In this document: positions 35,173 through 40,775 of the stretch, piece after piece
How positions within the stretch are numbered: position 1 is the first letter of the stretch
Layout of the letters: each line of letters begins with the position of its first letter
Source: Lachnospiraceae bacterium
Lineage (GTDB): Bacteria; Bacillota; Clostridia; Lachnospirales; Lachnospiraceae
NCBI GenBank assembly: GCA_014804655.1
Contig: JAAUZK010000011.1
Coordinates: 9,288 to 50,062, forward strand
DNA length: 40,775 nt
Reading direction: 5' to 3'
The notes under the pieces: model-generated
Database searches by the model: none
What the model was told of the DNA's origin: nothing
What the model saw: only the letters and a program-made list of their open reading frames with translations
Translations under genes and position numbers: made by a program

Positions 35173-35201
35173 TTGTATTTAAAAATATGGTATTGTACTA
35201 T
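35173..35201 (+). promoter_or_regulatory. Promoter TTGTAT-17-TACTAT
   Basis: TTGTAT at 35173-35178 and TACTAT at 35196-35201 with 17 bp spacing. It gives a leader of about 105 nt for the phosphoesterase gene. Confidence 0.7.
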
Positions 35202-35207
35202 TAGAGG

Positions 35208-35260
35208 TGAGTCCTACCGTAAAGTGGACCGCTAAAAGCGTTAGCGACTCTGATGGAGTT
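35208..35260 (+). promoter_or_regulatory. Folded 5' leader of unknown type
   Basis: The leader begins right after the promoter. GAGTC near 35210 can pair with GACTC near 35246, enclosing CGCTAA-AAGCG-TTAGCG (35230-35246). An alternative is GTCC/GGAC plus ACTC-TGATG-GAGT. It matches no riboswitch class I know. A partial resemblance to the T-box GTGGxACCGC motif is probably chance. Confidence 0.4.
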
Positions 35261-35313
35261 ACTACACAAATGGTTATGTGAAAACGATTAAATTTACAGT
35301 ATGGAGGCAGCGT

Positions 35314-36177
35314 ATGGAAATAGCGGTTTTATCGGATATGCATGGTAATTATGAGGCGTTTCAGAGATGTGTGGAATATACTTTGGAGAGAAATATCGAC
35401 ACGTTTCTCTTTCTGGGTGACTATCTGGGCGAATTTCCGTATCCGCAGAAAACGATGGAGATAATATATTCTCTCAATGAGAAATACAAATGCTTTTTTA
35501 TCAGAGGGAATAAAGAAGATTACTGGATCAGCCGGAGATATGACGACGATTGTGTATGGAAAAACGGGAATTCAACCGTGGGAGCCATGAAATACTGCTA
35601 TACAAATCAGACCGAGAAGGATATTGAATTTTTTAAGAATCTTCCGATCTGTCAGGAGATCATATTTGAGGGTGCCGCACCGATCATGGCCTGCCATGGT
35701 TCGCCCGACAGAAATAATGAGAAATTACTTCCCAACCATGAAAAGACTAAAAGTATTATTGATCAATGCCCATATCGGTATATCATCTGCGGGCACTCAC
35801 ATGTACAGAACGCGGCGGTGTATGGCGATAAAATTGTCCTGAATCCGGGAGCGGTAGGCGTGTCCTTACATAGCGGCGGCAAAGCGCAATTCATGATTCT
35901 GCGGCAGAATATGTATGAGTGGGAATATGAATTTATCAGTCTGGATTATGACAAAGAGAGAGTCATAAAAGAGTTGCATGAATCCGGGCTTCATGATATA
36001 GCACCGTATTGGAGTATGGTGACAAGACATTTGATACTTACCGGAGAGGTATCGCACGGAACCGTTTTATCCAGAGCAATGGAATTATGCAGGGAGGAAA
36101 ACGGTACGTGTGATTGGTATGATGTTCCTGAGAAATATTGGGAAAGGGCTGTGGAGGAGCTGTTTGGTCAGGTGTGA
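35314..36177 (+). CDS. YfcE/MJ0936-like metallophosphoesterase
   Basis: A 287-aa calcineurin-like phosphoesterase. Motifs: VLSDMHGNYEAF (DxHGN), FLGDYLGEFPYP, FIRGNKEDYW (GNHD replaced by GNKE), ACHGSPD and ICGHSHVQ. The Lys in place of the usual third-motif His should be noted. An extra C-terminal helical region (about 225-287) is present beyond the core fold. ATG 35314 has GGAGG 6 bp upstream. Acts in the cytoplasm on an unknown phosphodiester; alone in its transcript with a terminator after it. Confidence 0.9.
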   Translation: MEIAVLSDMHGNYEAFQRCVEYTLERNIDTFLFLGDYLGEFPYPQKTMEIIYSLNEKYKCFFIRGNKEDYWISRRYDDDCVWKNGNSTVGAMKYCYTNQTEKDIEFFKNLPICQEIIFEGAAPIMACHGSPDRNNEKLLPNHEKTKSIIDQCPYRYIICGHSHVQNAAVYGDKIVLNPGAVGVSLHSGGKAQFMILRQNMYEWEYEFISLDYDKERVIKELHESGLHDIAPYWSMVTRHLILTGEVSHGTVLSRAMELCREENGTCDWYDVPEKYWERAVEELFGQV

Positions 36178-36197
36178 CCGGAATTTATAAAATATAA

Positions 36198-36232
36198 AGG
36201 CAGATGACTGAAGTTATCTGCCTAAAAGTTTT
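36198..36232 (+). terminator. Terminator
   Basis: AGGCAGAT pairs with ATCTGCCT (8 bp, 10-nt loop), followed by AAAAGTTTT. It ends the phosphoesterase transcript. Confidence 0.65.
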
Positions 36233-36287
36233 AGGTTATGTCAAGATTTTTAATGTGCCTTTTTCCAGATCTTTTTTCAGATAGTTT

Positions 36288-36713
36288 ATGCTTATATTAT
36301 GGTTGGTATTGATTCTGGCAATCGATAGGAAGGAGACAGCGGCATCTGAGGATATTGCACCATTTGCGATTGGTTTGGCAAAAGATGAGGAAATAGGAAA
36401 ACCGTTACCAAACAGAACAACTATTGTTGTATCTACTACTAATAATTTCGATGGGAAAAATTGTTTCACCGCAAAATCGTTAATGGAAGCAATTCGACTG
36501 GCAGGAAACAAAGACATATTTATTTCCGGCGGCGCCAGATTATATGAAGAAGCCTTGACGTTAGTAGAAAAAATGTATATTACTGAAATAGATTGTGATA
36601 TTAAAGGAGATACATATTTTCCACATTTCGACAAGGATCTGTTTGTGAAAGAAATTAATGAAAAAAATGAAGGTGAAATTCCTTACACATATGTAACATA
36701 TACAAGAAAATAA
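36288..36713 (+). pseudogene. Decayed dihydrofolate reductase
   Basis: The C-terminal three quarters clearly match DHFR: EEIGKPLPNRTTIVVS, KSLMEAIRLAG, FISGGARLYEEAL, YITEIDCDIKGDTYFP. The N-terminal part is damaged. After LILAIDRK the Met20-loop region with the usual PW is missing, only SEDIAPF (likely equivalent of PEDLAxF) remains, and the GRKTY motif before EEIGKPL is lost. Both losses are in frame, so a 141-aa frame stays open. There is no ribosome site before any start. NADPH and folate binding should be impaired, so it is called a pseudogene; a repurposed protein is a lesser possibility. Confidence 0.75.
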
Positions 36714-36738
36714 AATTGGAAATTGAAGGGAGAAAAAT

Positions 36739-37203
36739 ATGAGTAAACCGAGGTATATGGAAGAATTGCTAAAAATAATTTTTTCATGGTTAGGTGCTGC
36801 ATTTATTGTTATGGGAGTGATATGTTTTATGAGCATATTAAAATCTAAGGATAGTCCGATGACTCAGGAACTAACAATATTGGGAATAGTTTTTTCTTTA
36901 CTTGGCATTGTTTTTTTCATTGTGCAAATTATCTTAATAATTATTACTTCTTTAAAGAATAAGTTACACAACGAATTACTTTTAAGTGGAACTAAGATTG
37001 ATGGGACAGTAGAAAAAGTGTATTTGCAAAAGTATACGCAGTATGGGAACAAATCTCCCTATAGAATTCTTTATACTTATACTTGGCAAGGCAAAGTTTA
37101 TCATCAAAAAAGTTGTTTACTATGGGATAAGCCTAATTTTATGGAACATGATTCGATTGCGGTATATGTAAATGATTTAGGTAAGTCAACTATTCAATTA
37201 TAA
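36739..37203 (+). CDS. DUF3592-like membrane protein
   Basis: 154 aa. Two hydrophobic helices (about 13-33 and 48-70) are followed by a beta-rich domain with GTVEKVYLQKYTQYGNKSPYRILYTYTWQGKVY and DSIAVYVNDLGKSTIQL, the pattern of DUF3592. Function unknown. AAGGGAG precedes ATG by about 7 bp. AT-rich like the DHFR remnant before it, from which it is separated by 25 bp. Confidence 0.75.
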   Translation: MSKPRYMEELLKIIFSWLGAAFIVMGVICFMSILKSKDSPMTQELTILGIVFSLLGIVFFIVQIILIIITSLKNKLHNELLLSGTKIDGTVEKVYLQKYTQYGNKSPYRILYTYTWQGKVYHQKSCLLWDKPNFMEHDSIAVYVNDLGKSTIQL

Positions 37204-37255
37204 TTTAGGGGATGAATGTAGGCACCATGTTGACGCTTTTGATTTGTCCGAATAT

Positions 37256-37285
37256 GGGATTGCATGGTATTACCCATGCAATCCC
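37256..37285. terminator. Strong hairpin at the end of the FakA-like gene
   Basis: GGGATTGCATGG and CCATGCAATCCC, 12-bp perfect arms with a 6-nt loop; the minus-strand stop codon falls in the loop. No T-run follows on either strand, so termination is plausible but not standard. Confidence 0.5.
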
Positions 37286-37521
37286 CTGGACTGCCTGTCC
37301 ATATCCTCAATTACGATATCATAGATCTCACCCAGAGTGGCGCAGTATTCCAGCACCTTCCAAGGTTCGTTTGTGTGAAAGTGAATCTTGATCATTTCCT
37401 CATCGCCTACTGCCAGAAGACAGTCGCCTTTGAAATTCTCGGTAAAATAATCGCTGATCACATCCTCGTCTAAGTCTTCTCCCTCAATCAGAAGCTGTGT
37501 GTCATATTTGTATTCTAACAT
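37270..37521 (-). CDS. Stand-alone FakA/YloV C-terminal-like domain, 83 aa
   Basis: The sequence EYKYDTQLLIEGEDLDEDV...GDCLLAVGDEEMIKIHFHTNEPWKVLEY...IVIEDMDRQ follows the C-terminal domain of the fatty-acid kinase FakA (DhaK-like DAK family), but the N-terminal ATP-binding DhaL domain is absent. ATG 37521 has GGAGGG about 7 bp upstream, so it is a short gene in its own right, not a truncated reading. It may be a regulatory or accessory partner of a FakA/DegV system (inference). No partner gene is in the window. Confidence 0.8.
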   Translation of the reverse strand: MLEYKYDTQLLIEGEDLDEDVISDYFTENFKGDCLLAVGDEEMIKIHFHTNEPWKVLEYCATLGEIYDIVIEDMDRQSRGLHG

Positions 37522-37638
37522 AGGACCCTCCTTTATGTTATCGAAAACTTTCCTATTCATATTTTAAGCAATGGATTGTCAGAAATCAATAACCAGATTA
37601 AAATAGGGTTTGAAAGAATGAAAAGGAGATGCAAGCTA

Positions 37639-38274
37639 ATGAATATAAAAAACAGATGGATTAAGTTAAGCAGTGTTCTTCTGATCGCAGTCATGCTTAT
37701 GGCAGGATGTGGGAAAGATTCTAATGATACGGCGCTTGAGAAGCGTTCGGAAACAGATTCGGAATCTTCCGGTATCGAGAGCAGCATGGAAGAAACCAAC
37801 AGCATGGAAGAGAGCGCCACGCCAGAGCAGGACAGCGGCAGTGCGATGCCCGCTTTTACGGCGAAGGATCTGGACGACAACACAGTCACCGAAAGCATTT
37901 TCAGTGACAAAGACCTGACGGTGGTGAATATCTGGGGAACCTTCTGCGGTCCCTGCATAAGAGAAATGCCGGAACTGGGGACATGGGCTAAAGATATGCC
38001 GGACAATGTGCAGTTGATCGGTCTGGTAATAGATATAGCAGGCGGCGAAGATACGGAGCATCATGACTTGGCGGTAAGTATCGTGCAAAACGCCGATGCG
38101 GATTTTACCCAGATTGTTGCGAATCAGGATTTTGCCGATATTTTAAAAGATGTTTATGGCGTACCTACCACAATGTTTGTTGATAAGGACGGAAATATCG
38201 TAGGCGATCCGATCATCGGCGCGAATGTGGACGGATATAAGGAGTTTGTGGAGGATTATCTGAATGAGCAGTAA
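37639..38274 (+). CDS. TlpA/ResA-like thioredoxin-fold lipoprotein
   Basis: 211 aa. The lipoprotein signal peptide has lipobox LMAGC (Cys 24). A Ser/Glu-rich linker (about 30-70) leads to a thioredoxin fold with the active site WGTFCGPC (Cys about 103 and 106) and the cis-proline motif GVPTTMFV. It acts outside the membrane as a thiol-disulfide reductase. AAGGAG lies 10 bp before ATG 37639; earlier in-frame ATGs have no site and break the signal peptide. It overlaps the CXXC mini-protein gene by 11 bp, then a NapH-like ferredoxin follows: a redox operon. Confidence 0.93.
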   Translation: MNIKNRWIKLSSVLLIAVMLMAGCGKDSNDTALEKRSETDSESSGIESSMEETNSMEESATPEQDSGSAMPAFTAKDLDDNTVTESIFSDKDLTVVNIWGTFCGPCIREMPELGTWAKDMPDNVQLIGLVIDIAGGEDTEHHDLAVSIVQNADADFTQIVANQDFADILKDVYGVPTTMFVDKDGNIVGDPIIGANVDGYKEFVEDYLNEQ

Positions 38275-38410
38275 GCGGAAAAGTATTATTCAGATCACGA
38301 CATTTTTGACTGCGGCTTTTTTTATACTGTATGGAGTGGTCAGAGGTGAAGTGAGCGTCGTGCTTAATAAGGCGGTTAATATCTGTTTTGAATGTATCGG
38401 ATTAGGATAG
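38264..38410 (+). CDS. CD1871A-type CXXC mini-protein, 48 aa
   Basis: One N-terminal helix (IIQITTFLTAAFFILYGVV) is followed by RGEVSVVLNKAVNICFECIGLG, with a C-terminal CxxC. This is the pattern of the small 'CD1871A family CXXC motif-containing' proteins found beside TlpA lipoproteins and ferredoxins in Clostridia. It overlaps the TlpA stop and ends 40 bp before the ferredoxin gene, so it is translationally coupled. Probably a membrane redox relay subunit (inference). Confidence 0.88.
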   Translation: MSSKRKSIIQITTFLTAAFFILYGVVRGEVSVVLNKAVNICFECIGLG

Positions 38411-38450
38411 AGGATTGGTTTATATCCGGACAGGAAGGAACAAGTTATAT

Positions 38451-39323
38451 ATGAAACATTCGATCAAAAGAAAAATCGTACAGCTGGCGGCATTCGGTTA
38501 TTCCAATCCCTATCTCATGAATTTTAAGGGCGGAAAGCTGTATCAAGGCAAGTGGAAACAATTCTGCAATCCGGGACTGAACTGCTATTCCTGTCCGGCG
38601 GCAAGTCTTGCCTGTCCGATCGGAGCGCTTCAGGCAGTAAGCGGTTCCATGAATTTTAAGTTCAGTTTCTATGCAGTCGGGATTCTCTTGGCAGTTGGTG
38701 TGCTCTTAGGCAGGTCAGTCTGCGGGTGGCTGTGTCCTTTCGGCTTATTGCAGGAACTGCTTCATAAGTTCCCGTCCCCGAAATTGAAATTGAAAAAAGC
38801 CTTTCTCTATGTGAAGTATGTTGTTCTGGTGGTCTTTGTGATCGTGCTCCCGATTGCCGTCACGGACTATATGGGTATGGGGAAGCCGGCTTTCTGCCAG
38901 TATATTTGTCCGGCAGGGACGCTGGAAGGCGGAATTCCCTTGCTTCTTTCCCATAAGGCGCTCCGACAGACAATCGGGTCGCTTTTTACTTTGAAGATGG
39001 CGGTTCTGATCGTGACGATCATTGGCTGTGTGCTGATCTATCGGTTTTTCTGCAGGGTGCTTTGTCCGCTCGGCGCTATATACGGACTGCTGAATAAGAT
39101 CAGTATTTACAGACTGGAAATAGACGCGCACAAGTGTGTAAACTGCGGGAAATGTAAGCGGATATGCAAGATGGAAGTTGATCCGGTGAAGACGCCGGAC
39201 AGCGCGGAATGCATTCGCTGCGGCGCGTGTGCGGATACGTGTCCGGAAGGGGCGATTTGCTTGCAGTTTCGGTTGAAAAGCACTATAATGACCGATAGAA
39301 CTGAAATGACGAATGAGAGATGA
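38451..39323 (+). CDS. NapH/YccM-like membrane 4Fe-4S ferredoxin
   Basis: 290 aa, about five membrane helices. Cytoplasmic-face CxxxCP pairs are VCGWLCPFG and FFCRVLCPLGAIYG, with further cysteines in CYSCPAASLACPIG and FCQYICPAG. The C-terminus holds two [4Fe-4S] ferredoxin motifs, CVNCGKCKRIC and CIRCGACADTCP. It would carry electrons across or along the membrane, probably to the TlpA/CXXC partners upstream. ATG 38451 has GGAAGGAA about 9 bp before it; the earlier in-frame GTG/ATG region lacks a site. Confidence 0.92.
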   Translation: MKHSIKRKIVQLAAFGYSNPYLMNFKGGKLYQGKWKQFCNPGLNCYSCPAASLACPIGALQAVSGSMNFKFSFYAVGILLAVGVLLGRSVCGWLCPFGLLQELLHKFPSPKLKLKKAFLYVKYVVLVVFVIVLPIAVTDYMGMGKPAFCQYICPAGTLEGGIPLLLSHKALRQTIGSLFTLKMAVLIVTIIGCVLIYRFFCRVLCPLGAIYGLLNKISIYRLEIDAHKCVNCGKCKRICKMEVDPVKTPDSAECIRCGACADTCPEGAICLQFRLKSTIMTDRTEMTNER

Positions 39324-39330
39324 TTAATTT

Positions 39331-40719
39331 ATGGAAAAAAATCTGACCACAGGCAGCGTGTTTAAGACACTTTTATACTTTTCGCTGCCTTATCTTCTGG
39401 CGTATTTTCTGCAGACGTTGTACGGGATGGCTGACTTGTTTATCATCGGACAGTACAACGGAGTGGAGAGTACAACGGCAGTTTCCATCGGCAGTCAGGT
39501 CATGCATATGCTGACCGTCATGATCGTCGGGCTGGCAATGGGTGCCACGGTGATGATCGGACAGGCGGTAGGTGCGGGGAAAAAGGAACAGGCCTCTCTG
39601 GCGATCGGTAATACAATCACGTTATTTATGATATTGTCCGTTATCGTGACGGCAGTGCTACTAATCGCCGTAAGATCGATCGTTACGGTGATGTCCACAC
39701 CTGCGGAGGCGGTGTCGGGGACAGTTGCTTATCTTACGGTATGTTTTATCGGAGTTCCCTTCATTACGGCCTATAATATTATCAGCTCCATTTTTCGGGG
39801 GATGGGAGACTCTAAGAGCCCGATGTATTTTATCGCGGTTGCTTGTGTCGCGAATATTGCACTGGACTATCTGCTGATCGGCGGTCTGGGGCTCGGACCG
39901 GTGGGAGCGGCACTGGGAACGACATTGTCCCAGACGATCAGCGTGATTGTTTCCCTTGTTGTGATTCTGAAAAAGAAAACGGGCATAACGCTCACGGCAA
40001 CGGCCTTTAAACCGCGCAGGGAAACGATGGGAGGATTGTTAAAGATCGGGATTCCGATTGCCATGCAGGACGGTTTTATACAGATCGCATTTATTGTCAT
40101 TACGATTATTGCAAACAGAAGAGGACTTAACGATGCCGCTGCGGTGGGGATCGTGGAGAAAATCATAGGGATACTGTTTCTCGTGCCTTCCTCTATGTTA
40201 CAGTCAGTGTCTGCGCTTTCCGCGCAGAATGTGGGAGCCGGAAAGCATGACCGTGCCCGCCGGACACTTTTCTATGCCTCGGCAATGTCTGTGCTGTGGG
40301 GGCTTGCAGCGGTAATCCTTATGCAGATTGACGCGGAAACATTTATCGGACTTTTTGCGGATAACGCGGAGGTGATACGGCTCGGCGGACAGTATATGCG
40401 GGGATATGTGTGGGATTCGGCGCTTGCGGGGATTCATTTCTGCTTCAGCGGCTATTTCTGCGCCTACGGATTGTCGGGGATCTCGTTTATCCATAATTCG
40501 CTGTCCATTGTCTGCGTCAGGATTCCGGTAGCCTACTTTGCGTCCAAGTATTTTACGGACACGCTTTTCCCGATGGGGCTGGCGTCCACTGCGGGTTCGG
40601 CGCTTTCGGTCGTTATCTGTGTGGGAGTGTTTGTGTGGTTGGAGAGACGGCGGCGGAATTTGAGTTTCCCCATTTTTCACGTAAATAAAAAATGCAAAAA
40701 CACTGGATCTTTGTTATAA
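39331..40719 (+). CDS. MATE-family efflux transporter
   Basis: 462 aa, about 12 helices, exporting organic cations or drugs against Na+/H+. Family marks: FKTLLYFSLPYLLAYFLQTLYGMADLFIIGQ, MGATVMIGQAVGAGK and the second-half repeat VGIVEKIIG/SALSAQNVGAGKHDRARR. It starts 7 bp after the ferredoxin stop. The final residues (FHVNKKCKNTGSLL) are encoded by the left arm of the probable IS end, so the native C-terminus may have been replaced by the insertion. Confidence 0.94.
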   Translation: MEKNLTTGSVFKTLLYFSLPYLLAYFLQTLYGMADLFIIGQYNGVESTTAVSIGSQVMHMLTVMIVGLAMGATVMIGQAVGAGKKEQASLAIGNTITLFMILSVIVTAVLLIAVRSIVTVMSTPAEAVSGTVAYLTVCFIGVPFITAYNIISSIFRGMGDSKSPMYFIAVACVANIALDYLLIGGLGLGPVGAALGTTLSQTISVIVSLVVILKKKTGITLTATAFKPRRETMGGLLKIGIPIAMQDGFIQIAFIVITIIANRRGLNDAAAVGIVEKIIGILFLVPSSMLQSVSALSAQNVGAGKHDRARRTLFYASAMSVLWGLAAVILMQIDAETFIGLFADNAEVIRLGGQYMRGYVWDSALAGIHFCFSGYFCAYGLSGISFIHNSLSIVCVRIPVAYFASKYFTDTLFPMGLASTAGSALSVVICVGVFVWLERRRRNLSFPIFHVNKKCKNTGSLL

Positions 40720-40760
40720 TTGAATCACCACAAACAACCAAACAAAGGAGTGTTTTTGCA
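40693..40760. repeat. Perfect 12-bp inverted repeat around promoter and RBS
   Basis: TGCAAAAACACT (40693-40704) and AGTGTTTTTGCA (40749-40760). The left arm is upstream of the internal -10; the right arm spans from the end of the GGAG site to the start codon of the next gene. Layout typical of IS ends that mask translation in read-through transcripts. Confidence 0.85.
40712..40720 (+). promoter_or_regulatory. Extended -10 promoter of the terminal gene
   Basis: TGTTATAAT, a TGn-extended perfect -10 (40715-40720). No good -35. The start near 40727 would exclude the left arm of the inverted repeat. Confidence 0.65.
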
Positions 40761-40775
40761 TGATTAATTATAACA
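40760..40775 (+). CDS. Start of next gene, partial (possible transposase)
   Basis: ATG at 40760 with AAAGGAG 9 bp upstream; only five codons (MINYN) lie in the window. Protein identity cannot be read. The inverted repeat around its ribosome site suggests an insertion-sequence transposase. Confidence 0.5.

Noticed and set aside
35218..35240. T-box-like GTGGACCGC motif in the phosphoesterase leader
   Set aside because: One base short of the conserved sequence, no stem I or terminator, leader too short, and the gene is not an amino-acid gene.

Overview
The window reads as chromosomal DNA of an anaerobic low-to-moderate-GC Firmicute, most likely a Lachnospiraceae (Clostridia). Pointers are the strong AGGAGG-type ribosome sites, the consistent TTGACA/TATAAT-like promoters, and lineage-typical families: a DUF4474 protein, a DUF3737 protein, a CD1871A-type CXXC mini-protein, a NapH-like ferredoxin, an Rrf2-linked iscS/iscU pair and a BlaI/BlaR1 pair with a very long extracellular tail. 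No tRNA, rRNA, CRISPR array or phage structural gene was seen.

Layout. 0.1-7 kb: two chemoreceptors of different architecture flank a RlmCD/RumA-type rRNA methyltransferase and several small unknown genes, including a cysteine-rich one-helix membrane protein hidden in another frame (4898-5065). 7-11.3 kb is accessory: a RelE/ParE toxin-antitoxin pair, an Asp-box lipoprotein, a DUF2975/XRE pair and a Schlafen-AlbA_2/HATPase regulator with an in-frame 12-bp repeat. 11.3-14.6 kb: a LysR regulator divergent from a small unknown gene, a DUF3737 gene and an MBL-fold hydrolase. 14.6-20 kb: iscS-iscU-rrf2 behind a promoter with a palindromic operator, then a tyrosine recombinase, a ZIP metal transporter and a third chemoreceptor. 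20-26.9 kb: an AGCS symporter, a cluster of an unknown protein, a nucleoid-associated protein and a DUF2974 lipase-like protein, a class I amidotransferase-like hydrolase, and a DUF4474/metallophosphoesterase operon.

27-31.4 kb is a sugar or polyol module: a ROK repressor, a zinc alcohol dehydrogenase and a GPH-type symporter. The ROK and dehydrogenase promoters share a nearly identical 24-bp palindrome just downstream of the -10, so the ROK protein probably represses both itself and the catabolic genes. This stretch also holds a 249-bp imperfect inverted repeat and two tandem copies of a two-hairpin element. 31.4-35.1 kb: blaI-blaR1-like genes. 35.2-40.8 kb: a phosphoesterase with a folded leader, a decayed dihydrofolate reductase, a DUF3592 protein, a stand-alone FakA C-terminal-like domain, a redox module (TlpA lipoprotein, CXXC mini-protein, NapH-like ferredoxin), a MATE exporter, and the first bases of a probable insertion sequence whose ribosome site lies in an anti-read-through hairpin.

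The best candidates for something undescribed are the structured intergenic elements (28278-28526, 29789-29945, 3029-3105, leader at 35208-35260), the ROK regulon and the repeat-bearing BlaR1 tail. No clear new multi-gene defence system was found. All family names come from motif recognition by eye; no database search was run.
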